Shown: positions 42,201 to 54,200 of the stretch, piece by piece
How the letters are laid out: the number at the start of each line of letters is the position of its first letter
Position numbering within the stretch: position 1 is the first letter of the stretch
Assembly (NCBI RefSeq): GCF_000224145.3
Contig: NC_020179.2
Location: 1,699,612 to 1,763,611 of the forward strand
DNA from: Ciona intestinalis
Lineage: Eukaryota > Chordata > Ascidiacea > Phlebobranchia > Cionidae
Length of the DNA: 64,000 bases
Reading direction: 5' to 3'
Notes under the pieces: model-generated
What the model was told of the DNA's origin: nothing
Databases searched by the model: none
Seen by the model: the letters and a program-made list of their open reading frames with translations, nothing else
Position numbers and translations under genes: made by a program

Positions 42201-45200
42201 TTTTCCGGCCACGCGAGGATAAAGTAAGTTACATTCATTCATTCATTCATTCATTATATTACCTCAGGCCCACATACTGTCCAGTATACACTGGTACATT
42301 GACCAACACCCAGTGGCCTGACATACTTATACTAGACAACATGAAAGCAGTTGTGTTTCGCAACCAGCATAAACAACTACAGATTCGTGGCTTAAGAGTT
42401 GGATCTGTTATTTCAATAAAATGCTGTCATAAGTATACAGTAAGTGCAACCATTAAATCATTTTTATCAAATATTTTTAATACTGTTTAATTTCTTTTGG
42501 CATTTTTTAATTATTTTAATAAAATGCTATCATAAGTACACAGTAGTGCAAGTGCAACCAATCTTGACTTTTTTTATTAAATACTACTACACCTTTTTAA
42601 AATTAATACCACACCTTTTTTACAATGTTTTAATTAATTTGGTATTCGTTACTGTGTTAGTTTGTTTTTAAGAGATAAATACAAATTTAATGTATGTTAT
42701 GTAATGTATATCACTATAAAAATAAAATCATCCCTTCTTAACCTTTTTGCAAGTGACCCAACAATTAAAAACATAAATTAATTGCGAAGGATTGCGTACC
42801 AAACTCTTAAAACTTATTTGCAAGTTTTGTAAAAAATGACAAATTTTTTGTTAGTTAATTTTGTCTTATAAGTTATAACTTTCTAAGCAGTACTTGACAA
42901 GATAATATATTGAATTCCCAGTATTTTTTTGAGTCGCATGCAGTAGTTTTATTTCAACATTTGTTCACAAACATTTTGCCTAAACCATTTTTACTAACCC
43001 ACTCTGTACATATATTGCACAGATTACAAACCAGCTATATATTCTCTGCTGTACAAGATCTACTATCCAGGTACAACTCTTTTTATATGCCATATTTTTA
43101 TACTAGTTAAACAACAGACTACACCCAACGTTTTATAAACCATTTATCCACTTATTTACATTTAGTTAACTTTTAACTGAGCATGAGGTGTATGAAATAA
43201 AACACTGTTGTTTTTAATGTTTGAACAACTGTCTTTGCCCCCCATGTGGGAAGAAATAAGCTGTAGTAGGGTGGGAAGATAGGACACCTTTAGAACATAA
43301 TATCCAAGTATCCTGGCCGTGTTTTGAACAATTATCAACAGTCTATGGGAGTTGTGAGGATACGGTTTTATAATTCTTTAAATATTCTTTGTTTACAACC
43401 AAATGGGATGAGAAAATAGAATGAAAAGGTGTCCCATCTCCCCCCACCCTACTATATATTTATTAAAATAAGTTTTTAGTCCATTTTTTTACAGGTACTT
43501 AAGCACTCTAGCATATCAGGTACACTACTGGTCCCTGCATATAAAGATGAAAATCATATATTTGAATCTTTGCACCCTTGTGGGGTAATTGAAATCTGTA
43601 ATTTTGTCAACCAGATGAAAAATGCAAGTGCAGGTAAGAAATATATTTTGTATTTTTTATATTTTTTTTCATTTAATTCATTGTGTGTCTTTTTGTATTT
43701 TTTACTGTTTCATATATTTTGTTTTGTTATTGTTTTGTATGGTTTAAAATATCTTTAAGGTATATTTGCAAAGGTTAACATTTTCATAAGTTTATTTCTT
43801 ATGAAAAAAAATAATAATAATAATAACAATAAAACAAAAAAAAAAAATAAAAAAAAATTTTTGAAAAAGCAAAATATTAATAAGACACATATAGAAGAAT
43901 GGGAAAAGGCGGGACACACAGTATCGTCATTCGACAGTATCGTCATCTACAATGTAAATTATTCTACCTTAAATATAGTATAGGGTGGGGGAAGGATGGA
44001 ACACCTTAACATTCTATTTTCTCGTCCCATTTGGTAGTAAACACAGAAAATTCAAATATTTATAAAACCGTATCCTCACAGCTCCTATAGACCGTTGTTA
44101 ATTGTATAAAACATGATCAGGATATTTGGACATTGGTGTCCCTTCTTCCCCCACCCTACTATATGTTTAATGATGACTGAAGATCGTACTATATAAGCCC
44201 TTTAAGATTCATGGACTGTGAGCTTATTGAAATTTGGTTTTAAACACATGGTACTAGGCACGAGCAGCAATCAAAACTTGACAATACTGTCAATCTTTCC
44301 CGGTTGGCATTTCCAAAACAGACCGTTGTTAATTGTTTGAAACTCGATCAGGATATTTGGATATTATGTCACATAATGGACAGGACACCTTTAGCACATA
44401 ATTTATGTGCTAAAGGTGTGCCGTCTCCCCCCACCCTACTATATATATAAAATACAAACAATTATAATTAAAAATACCCAACAATTTTTTTTAACACCTT
44501 GTTTATATATACTCACAGAGCATGGAACCCCAATATGTCCGCAACGCTTATCCTCGTTTCTGGCGCATTGCAGTTTATCACTTGGTGGCAGTAGGGAGGC
44601 CATACCGCCAGAAGCTTGTACTGTCATGTCGTCTTTTTCTTTAAATCGAAGTTCTAGATGTTTTCTAACACTCCAGGTATAAATTTATTTATATATATAA
44701 TATATTTTTTTTTTCTGTTAGTTTTTAACTTTTTTTCCTTTTTTTAAATTTTTTTTTGTTAGTTTTTGGGTCGCACATTTAGGTAGGTTTACTTTAAAGT
44801 AATTTGTAAGCTATTTCTGGATCTTTTTGACAATTTATTTTAATGCACAGTTGTATTAAAATTGGGCGTAATAAGGTTAAGACTTTGTAAAATAAATTTA
44901 TAATATTTTAGATTTTTTTTATGCCCTATTAGTCAAAGGATTGTAGTGACTTGAAAAATATACAAAAAGTTGCTTTCTAAATAGGCAGATTTTTTTATAG
45001 CAAAAGTGACGCTTCGTAACAAAATTTGAAAGTACTGCTATTTTTTTCATTTTTTTCTTTTTCATTTTTTTTTCTTTTCTCTTTTTTAATTTTTTTTTCT
45101 TTTCAGGAAGTACATGATAACGCTCTTGAAATTGCAAAGCAGAATATTCATAACAGAAGTGACAACGAGCAACCAGATTACTGGTACACCACTATACACT

Positions 45201-48200
45201 GCAGAGACCTAATCCCACCCGAAAAATATGTAAGAAGTTATTTTCTAAAGAAATATACCCACACTTGTATTAATGTAATGCACTTGTTCTAAATCCAACA
45301 TAAGTGTGCACTTGAAACTGTTTACTGTAAACTTTGGTGGAATTTCTTTTTGGGGTTTTTGTTTTTCCATCATGCTCCAATCTTTGGATCAATCTTCTTT
45401 AAGGCTGACTTCCCCTATTGTACGGGTTATGTCCTTTCGCACACTTTTCTTCCAATTAAAACTTTAATATGTTTAATTAAATGTTATTTATTTAATTTAC
45501 ATTGTACTGTCTGTAGGGTGTAACGGTCACGCATTTTATCCAAAACATTCTTTCTTTCTTTTTTATCAATAAACACGTTTTAACAACTAATTTTTTACCG
45601 TTACTACCTGACTTTTCGCTTTTGTAAACTCTCCCGTTCTTCGTTATCGTGACCGAATAGACAAAACCAATTTTATTCATTTATTTATTCGTTTACATTT
45701 TGTCATGCAGACTTCCACATGTGATCTTGTTGTTGTTGTAAAACTTGACTCTGATGATTCAGGATCGTGTGTATTAAGTGACCATACATCATCTATGCCG
45801 TGTATTGTAACTTGTGGACACCAGAAAAATATGTAAGTTTTTTATTTGTGTTTTGAACATGAAAAATCAAATTAGTACAGTACCATAAATGTAAGGTGTA
45901 CTTTTATCTGGCGCTGTGGTTTAGTAATTACTAGTTAGGTGTTTGAATTGTAACCAAAAGATACCAGGGGACGGCATTATGAAAATTTCTTCGCTGGCGC
46001 CTTTGGCATACGATGTTCCGAAATTAATTCTACTTCTGTCATTTTTATCCATTTCGTTTTGACATTTACACAGTTACGCGAAGTTTTCAATGCAAATAAG
46101 GCTGCCATAACTTAGTTCTGTGTAATACTTTTGCGTCAAATACAAGAATTCCCTGTGACTGAGTGGCCCGAGTTCCCACGTTAGTTAGCAAGCGATTTTG
46201 CGAGTTTGAGTTAATGAGATGGTGCTTCGTAATACCAAAAGTTGGTTTAACGAGAAAGTACGTCACTACCGAGCTCACTAAACCTAGCGGGATGTGTCCA
46301 TAAAGCCGCCCCAGGTTTAATGCTCGATACTGATACCATTGATAGCATTTGTGTCCTAAAACAAGATTAACGGACGCTACTCAAACCCAGTGATCACTAA
46401 TGGCCATAATGGGTTGTAGCACCCTGGATGTTGGGGTAATGAACCAATTATTGCTTAAATATCAAATATCAGGTCCATGTTATGCTATAGGACCCTGCCA
46501 ACAAAAAAGGGTTTTTGTACAGTATTTGTTTCAATCATTTTTTAATTTTGTCTTTTGGGTTATGGTTTACGACGGTAGCAGCGACAAGCCTTGAACCCAT
46601 AACCTCTAGATAGTAATTATTTTTTATAAACCGCTCTTTTAGGCAGCAGTGTCATGAGCCACAATACCCATGCACCCAAGACATTGGGGTTTGGCTGAAG
46701 CTGAAAAACTTTACTGTGGTGGTGGAGCAAATATGGTGTGTGAAAGAGGATGGAAGAGCTCGGAATCCTGAATGTAGTGTTGATAGTGAAGGGTTAGTGT
46801 TTGAATAAATGAATGTAACTTATTTATCCTCATATGGAAAATGACAGTAGTTATAACATTACTGTTCGGTTTCATACACCTTGTGCCAGCTTATCAGTTA
46901 CCATGTATGTAACTTTGTGAGTAATATTTTTTGGATTTTTTTTCTTTTTGCTGTATGGATGATAATTTAGACAACCCATTAGTGACCACTGGGTCAGACC
47001 AATTGCGGTTAAGTGTCTTGCCCAAATACACATACGCCTCTAATGATAGCAGTGTCAAGCCCTGAACCCATTACCTCCTGGCAAGAGGTGCTAACCAATG
47101 TGCTCGAGCATTAGACTTTAGTTGTTTTATTCTGTTAGAAATGAGGTCCTATGGCAAAAAGGATTTATGCCAGATTTTATTACTGCATTATGTGTTTGGT
47201 TATTTTTACACTATTTTAAAGTAAATGATATTAAAACTGTGTACTCTAAAATTATGTGTTTGGTTATTTTTACACTATTTTTAAAGTACATGTTATTAAA
47301 ACTGTGTACTTTAAAATTATGTGTTTGGTTATTTTTACACTATTTTTAAAGTAAATGATATTAAAACTGTGTACTTTAAAATTATGTGTTTGGTTATTTT
47401 TACACTATTTTTAAAGTACATGTTATTAAAACTGTGTACTTTAAAATTATGTGTTTGGTTCTTTTTCCACTATTTTTAAAGTACATGTTATTAAAACTGT
47501 GTACTCTAAATTTGCATATTACATAATTTACATTTGAACCATATATGAGATGTTTTCAAATATAAAACCATATTTGTTTTTTTTAGAATTCCTCTTGAAA
47601 AAACTTTGCATAACATTATCTACATTGCATTAAATCATCACGATGCTGTCAATGTGTCAATGCCTCCACAGAACACCACAATAATAGGATGCAGCTTGTC
47701 TTCAGTATATCCTACGACACATAAGGCAAGATAAGATTAATATATATGAAAACAATTGTAAAAAAGTATACAGTAAGGAAAAGATGGGAAACTTTTTGGT
47801 TATATTTTCTTGTCCCATTTGGTGGTAAACAAAGAATATTCGAAAAATTATAAAACCATTTCCTTAGACTCCCATAGACCGTTGATAACTGTTAAAAATA
47901 ACATTCCGGATTTTTGGATAATATGTGCTAAAAGTGTCCCGTTTTTCTCCACTCTACTATATACTTCTACTGTCATAAATGGATACTAGAAAATGTTTAA
48001 AGCATAAATTTTCATGGTGTTTTAAAAACAATAAGATTATTATGTTGATTAATTTTTTTTTCACATTTTAATTTTCAATTTAATTTTTATTTTTATACCA
48101 ACTTAGAAGTCTTGCTAGTCACCAAAGATAACCTAAAACTTTTACAGGAAATTCTTTTAACACCTGATACGATGGTCTTAATTTTTTTAAATATATTAAA

Positions 48201-51200
48201 AAAAATTTTTTTGCAGAAACAGTATTAAATTTTTTATTCTAACTCATAAATCTTGTATCTTTACAGGAGAGTATTTTAACACCTGATAGTATTTCATGTG
48301 CCCAACCTACTACATCACAAACTATAAATAATGGATCGAAAACACCAATACAAACTGTCCCAACATTGGTCATGTTTGTTTTACACAAAAGCCAATTACT
48401 AAAGGTGACTCAAATTCTATTTCTGCATTTTTTTCCGCCAAATAAAATAGTTATTATTTTTAATGTAAACTATCTATATTCTATACTCTTTGCTAAGAGG
48501 CTTTTGATTTTATTTTCTGAACTTTTCTTTTAGTACAGTATAAAGGGCCAGCGCCGTGGCAAAGTGGTTAGAGCCCTGCCTCTAACACAGAGAGAATGTG
48601 TTTAAGGCTCGTTGCTGCTACCATTGTAGGCGTGTGTGTCCTTGGGCAAGACACTTAATGGCAATTGCTCCAACCCAGTAGTCACTAATTGGTTGTCCAA
48701 ATTATGCGCCATACATAAAAAAATCATAATCACCCGTAAAGTAACATACAAGGTAACTCATAAGCTGGCACGAGGTGTATGAAACAGAACATCCGTGTTA
48801 TAACGACAGTTGTTTCCCAGCCCACGAGAATAAAACAAGTAATACTGTTTGAAGCCTTACTAATATTTTAATTTACTTTATATATTCAATATATATTATA
48901 TATATATATAGTTTATATTAAAAGGTGCATATTAATTTTACTACCAAAAATATTATATTTATTCAGTAATAAAAAAAAACATTTTTTATCCAGTCACCCA
49001 AGAACTACAACAGTTTCACATTCACTGGTTTTATATTTCCCAAGTCATCTGCTAACAATGAACAAGTAATGCAGTTCACACACGCTGCCTCTAGATGGTT
49101 TTCATTTATTCTTCCCGGAAAATTAGTCTGTGTGCAATCATGCACGAAATCAGGTGATATATTATGCGTTGTGGCAAAGTGGTTAGCGTCTTATGGACCG
49201 TAATGTTTGTATTGAAAGTGTTTAAAAAAATCCATGTTTTATGCATCTAAGTACCTATAAATTTCATGAATAGAGCACCAACTACTCATTTGAGTTAGGG
49301 TTAGCGTGTCTGCTTCTAACCCAGAGGTAATGGGTTCAAGGATCGTCCCTGCTACCGTTGTGATTGTGGGCGTATGTGTCCTTGGGCAAGACACTTAACG
49401 GCAATTGCTCCAACCCAGTGGTCACTAATGAGTTGTCCAAATTATCAGCCACATATAAAAAACTACAAAAAATATTAATTAGCCACAAAGTAACATATAT
49501 GGTAACTTGTAAGCTGGCACGAGGTGTATGAACACCCGTGTTATAGCGTCTGTCGTTTTCCGACCACGCGAGGAAAATACAAGTTAAATTCATTTCACAG
49601 TTTTTATTTGATCAATATAGAACAGTATTGTGTAACATAAATTATGAATTGTAGGTGATATTTTTAAAAACATTAACAAGTGTCTGTTTTTGTTCACTAT
49701 GCTTGGATAAGGTTTATTCACATTCATGCATTGTTTGTGTTGCAGAAACCTTCATTTCTGATCAGAAAACGTCAAAAATGATTTCTTTGACTGAATGTCA
49801 AGTACAACATATACATGTAAGTTGCAACCTCAAAAATTCATTAACTTTTACGAAATGCCACAAATTTTCTTTGTCCGGTGCTCTGGCAAAGTGGTTAGCA
49901 CGCATGCCTCTAACCCAGAGGTAATGGGTTCAAGGCTTGATTACACGAGGTGTATGAAACAAAACACCTGTGTTATAAGGACTGTGGTTTTCCGGCCTTG
50001 TGAGGATAAAGCAAGTTACATTCATTCATTCAAGCCTTTAAAAGTCACACTAATCTACTGTCACATATAACGTCACATATAAAAAATGTATACAATGTCT
50101 AAAAAGAGTAAAGTTTTTTCACACAGTGTGCATCAGACTTACCCACCAGTTTAAATGACGAAGAGGTATTTAGCTTCTACTGTAAAGCTCACAAATTTTG
50201 GAGTGAAAGCAATTATAGCAAAGGTATTGAGAAGGCAAGTAAATAAAAGTCCCGTTTGTCTGCTAGGTGTAGCGACCACGCTTATTTTCTTTCAATTAAA
50301 TGTAAATATGTTTTAAACTGCAAGCAGGTTTTAACAACTGTTGTTTGTTGCTATATCCCGTTATTTTTTGGTCAATTTTCTTAAACTTTAACACATAACC
50401 CTCAAAGGCAAGTGTTTGTTCTGGATATCTCTGACTAACACTGCTTAAAATTGTGTGTTATCGCAATATCTTGTCTTTTTTGTTATAATATGTCTGAATC
50501 TTCCTTACTGTAATCAAAGAGACGAATAAAGTTATTCTTATTATATTAACAATTGTAAAGCTGTCCAAATATTGTTTTTTTGGTTTATATTTATAATGAT
50601 TTTAGATTACCTGCAAGATTTTATTATTATTATTATTAATATGTGTATTTTAAACATTAAAAATTTGAAAAGCTAATACAGTATTTTACATCAGATACTT
50701 CCTGTTGTTGGAATACGAAGAATTCCCGATGCAACGCAATCACCACTTGTGGCAATAGAGGGCTATATTTGGAAAAAGATGTTATTTCGAGATTCTATTT
50801 CGTGGGGAGCTCCATTTAATTTGAAATTACTCCTTGCTTTGCCTGTGGGGTAAGTTTGGCTGTATTGCTAAACTTTAAATACTGTAGATAGTAGAAAACG
50901 TTAGTTTAATTGATTCTAGTTGCGAATTTATGAGTTATAACGACTGTTCTGACTCGACATTAAATAAGTTTTAATCATTTAAATCTCTATAAGTAATATG
51001 TATCTTATGTTTTATTTTCAGAAAAACTTTAAGTTTATTCATGAACTTTGTCAAAGTTGAAAACTTCCCGCTTGGTTTATTACGAGGGTCAAAGGTCGTA
51101 TTCTATCGTGTACGGTTACATTTATCGCAAAAGGTAAATTCAAATAACTTGCTAAAATCGTGCAATTTCAAAAATCACATATTTATACAAATGACTTGTA

Positions 51201-54200
51201 ATAAATTTTGTGAAACTTACCCTGATCTGATGCTTATATGGTTGAACGATTCTTGTTTAGTAAAATATAGTAAGGACAGATTCGATCTATTTGAATGAAA
51301 GACTGACAATGCCATTTAGGCGAAATATATATCTCTAATACAACAATTGGTTAGACTTGATTTTTGCCTGTTACTTTTTATGCAAATGTTTTTTTATATA
51401 ATAATTATAAATTTCTTAAATCTGTTCCTGATCTATTTAGTTTTAAATTTTAATCAGTTGAGGTCCTGTCGTAAGGCTTGCCATGGTACCTAAGGTTTAG
51501 GCCTGAGTTAGGCCCTTACCCAAAATATATCTGTTACCCAAAATTACCAAAAATATATAGTTTTAATCAATATAAAGTTGAGATCTTGCAGTACGGCTTG
51601 CCATAGTACCTAATATTTAGGCCTGAGTTGGGCTATTACACAAAATATATCTGTATTTTTAATAAAATTTATTTTACAGGGAACAGTATACTTCAAGTAC
51701 ACCTCTACTTCATATCATGTAGTAACGGCTGTTTGTAAGCCTGAACCTGTTCGAAATTTTGACCAAGAAAAAAGTGACCACCCTAGAAAAGTGTCAAAGC
51801 GTTCTATAAAAGCTAGAATACCAAGGATAAACTATGATACAATTGGCCCACGTAAGTTATTGAATAAATGAATGAAATTTATTTCGTCTCTTTGGTTACG
51901 ATAACGAAGAACAAGAGAGTTGACAAAAGTGAAAAGACGGGTAGTAACGGTAAAACAACACTTGTTAAAACACGCTTATTGATAAAAAAGAAAAAAATAA
52001 TGTTTTTGATAAAAGGCGTGACCGTTACACTGTACAAACGTTATTGTATTTATTATATGTGTGTATGTGTTTATTTTTGAACTTTTTTACTGTATGAGGT
52101 GTAGTCCATTTTTGAGGTTTGACCGTTTGAGTATCAAATTTACCATGATCGGCGACATGCCCAGCTCTGTGGTTAGCGCGCCTGCCTCTGGCCCACAGTT
52201 TCTGGGTTCGAAACTCAATGCCGCTACCATAGTGGGTGTATGTACATGTTATAACTCTTAAGTTGTCCCGCTCTATGATCATAAAGTTATTGAAATTTGT
52301 TCTGCACCTAAAATGTAACTCAGCTTTGTCCGGCGCCGTAGAACAGTTGGTTAGCACGCCTGCCTCTAACCCAAAGGTAATGGGTTCCAGGTTCTTCGCT
52401 GTTACCATTGTGGGCGTATGTGCCTTTGGGCAAGACACTTAACGGCAATTACTCCAACCCAGTAGTCCTTAATGGGTTGTTCAAATTATCAGCCACACAT
52501 AAAAAAAATTAAAAAATCCAAAAGTAATAATCACTCATAAGTAGCATACATTATAACTCGTAAGCTGGCATTAGGTGTATGAAACAGAACACCCTTGTTA
52601 TAACTATTGTCGTTTTGCAAGGATAAAGTAAGTTACATTCAATTATAAGTTCTGCTTAAAAATGAAAATTAACAAATCTATCAAACCAGGTACTCTCTTA
52701 TACAATGTATGTTCAGAGTTCCTTAAAGAGAAACAATATGTTCCCCATCTTTTAAAAGTAAGTGATCTGTTTTATTTTATACAATCTGCATTATGGTATA
52801 GTTCATAGCGCGCCTGCCTCTAACTCAGAGGCTCTTGGTTCAAGGCTTGTCGCTGCTACCATTGTGGGCAAGTGTGTTCTTTGGCAAGACACTTATCGTC
52901 AATTGCTCCAACCCAGTGGTCAAAACTTTGTCTAAATTTTCAGCAATACAGATAAAAACCAAATATTGTAAATTGATGACATTTTTCCAGGTCTCGTTAT
53001 TAAGAATACTAAAAGTTGAAATCTTACTCAAGTGTGAATCCTGCAACACTAACTTTTCAAAACCATGCGCTTGTAATGGTAAGATATTCAACAATACTTT
53101 ATATTTATCCATAAAAAAATATACGTGTTGTATGCTTTATAACAGTGTTTTACCTATGGCTTGTGGCTCATTTTTAGACACTCAAAAACCTAAGGCCACA
53201 ATAAGGTTTTAATCCTACACTGCAGTGGCAAAGTGGTAAGCGCACATGCCTCTAACCCAGAGGTAATGGGTTAAAGGCTCGTCGCTGCTACCTTTGTGGG
53301 CGCATGTGTCCTTTTGCAAGACATTTAACGGCATTTGCTCCAACCCAGTGTTCAGTAATGGGTTGTCCAAATTATCCAGTCATACAAAAAAAATAATCAC
53401 CCACAGAGCTGCATACATTGTAAATCCCAAACTGCCACGAGGTGTATGAAACAGAACATTCATGTTATAACGACTGCCGTTTTCCGAGCACGCGAGGATA
53501 AACTAAGTTACGTTCATTTAATCTGTTATTTTAGATAGTTTCAAATACTTTCTAGGTACTGTTTTCTTTTTCAGGTTCAAAAAGAAAACTACATGAGAAG
53601 CCAAGAGTTGAATTATATTTGAAATGTATTGTAACTGATGGGACGGCTAGGGTAAATATCAAGAAGTATTAATCAGATGCTACATTTGTTAGTACTACGT
53701 CCGGCGCCGTGGCGTAGTGGTTAGCGCGCCTGCCTGTAACCATTAGGTAATGGGTTCAAGGCCTGTCGCTGCTACCATTGTGGGNNNNNNNNNNNNNNNN
53801 NNNNNNNNNNNNNNNNNNNNNNNNNNNNNNNNNNCCAAAAAAATAATCACCCACAAAGTAACATACATGGTAACTCGTAAGCTGGCACGAGGTGTTAAAC
53901 CCGTGTGATAACGACTGTCGTTTTCCGGCCACGCGAGGATAAAGTAAGTTACATTCATACATTCATTCATTCACCTCATACACACTGTCTAATTATAACA
54001 CCGGTGTCTTTATATTTTAACAATTGTTGTTTTGCTGCTATTTTTTGTCTTTTCAGTTAAAATGTTTTTAAATTTTCGCTACCGTAATCGAAGAGATAAA
54101 TAAAGTTATTATTTTTACAAATTAAATAAGCTAGATTTCTGTACCTTATGCTGACTGCCAAGTTAAAAAAAACAGCCTTATCATATACAAAAATATAATG

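Noticed and set aside
43801-43870. Lys/Asn-rich ORF
   Set aside because: Pure A-rich low complexity in a CTC1 intron.
52025-52438. 137-codon minus-strand ORF
   Set aside because: Runs through a SINE head, a second SINE and a third-family repeat; no conserved protein features.
53696-53740. Possible tRNA gene (A-box and B-box like sequence)
   Set aside because: Cloverleaf arms do not pair well and the same sequence heads every SINE copy, so it is a tRNA-derived SINE head, not a gene.
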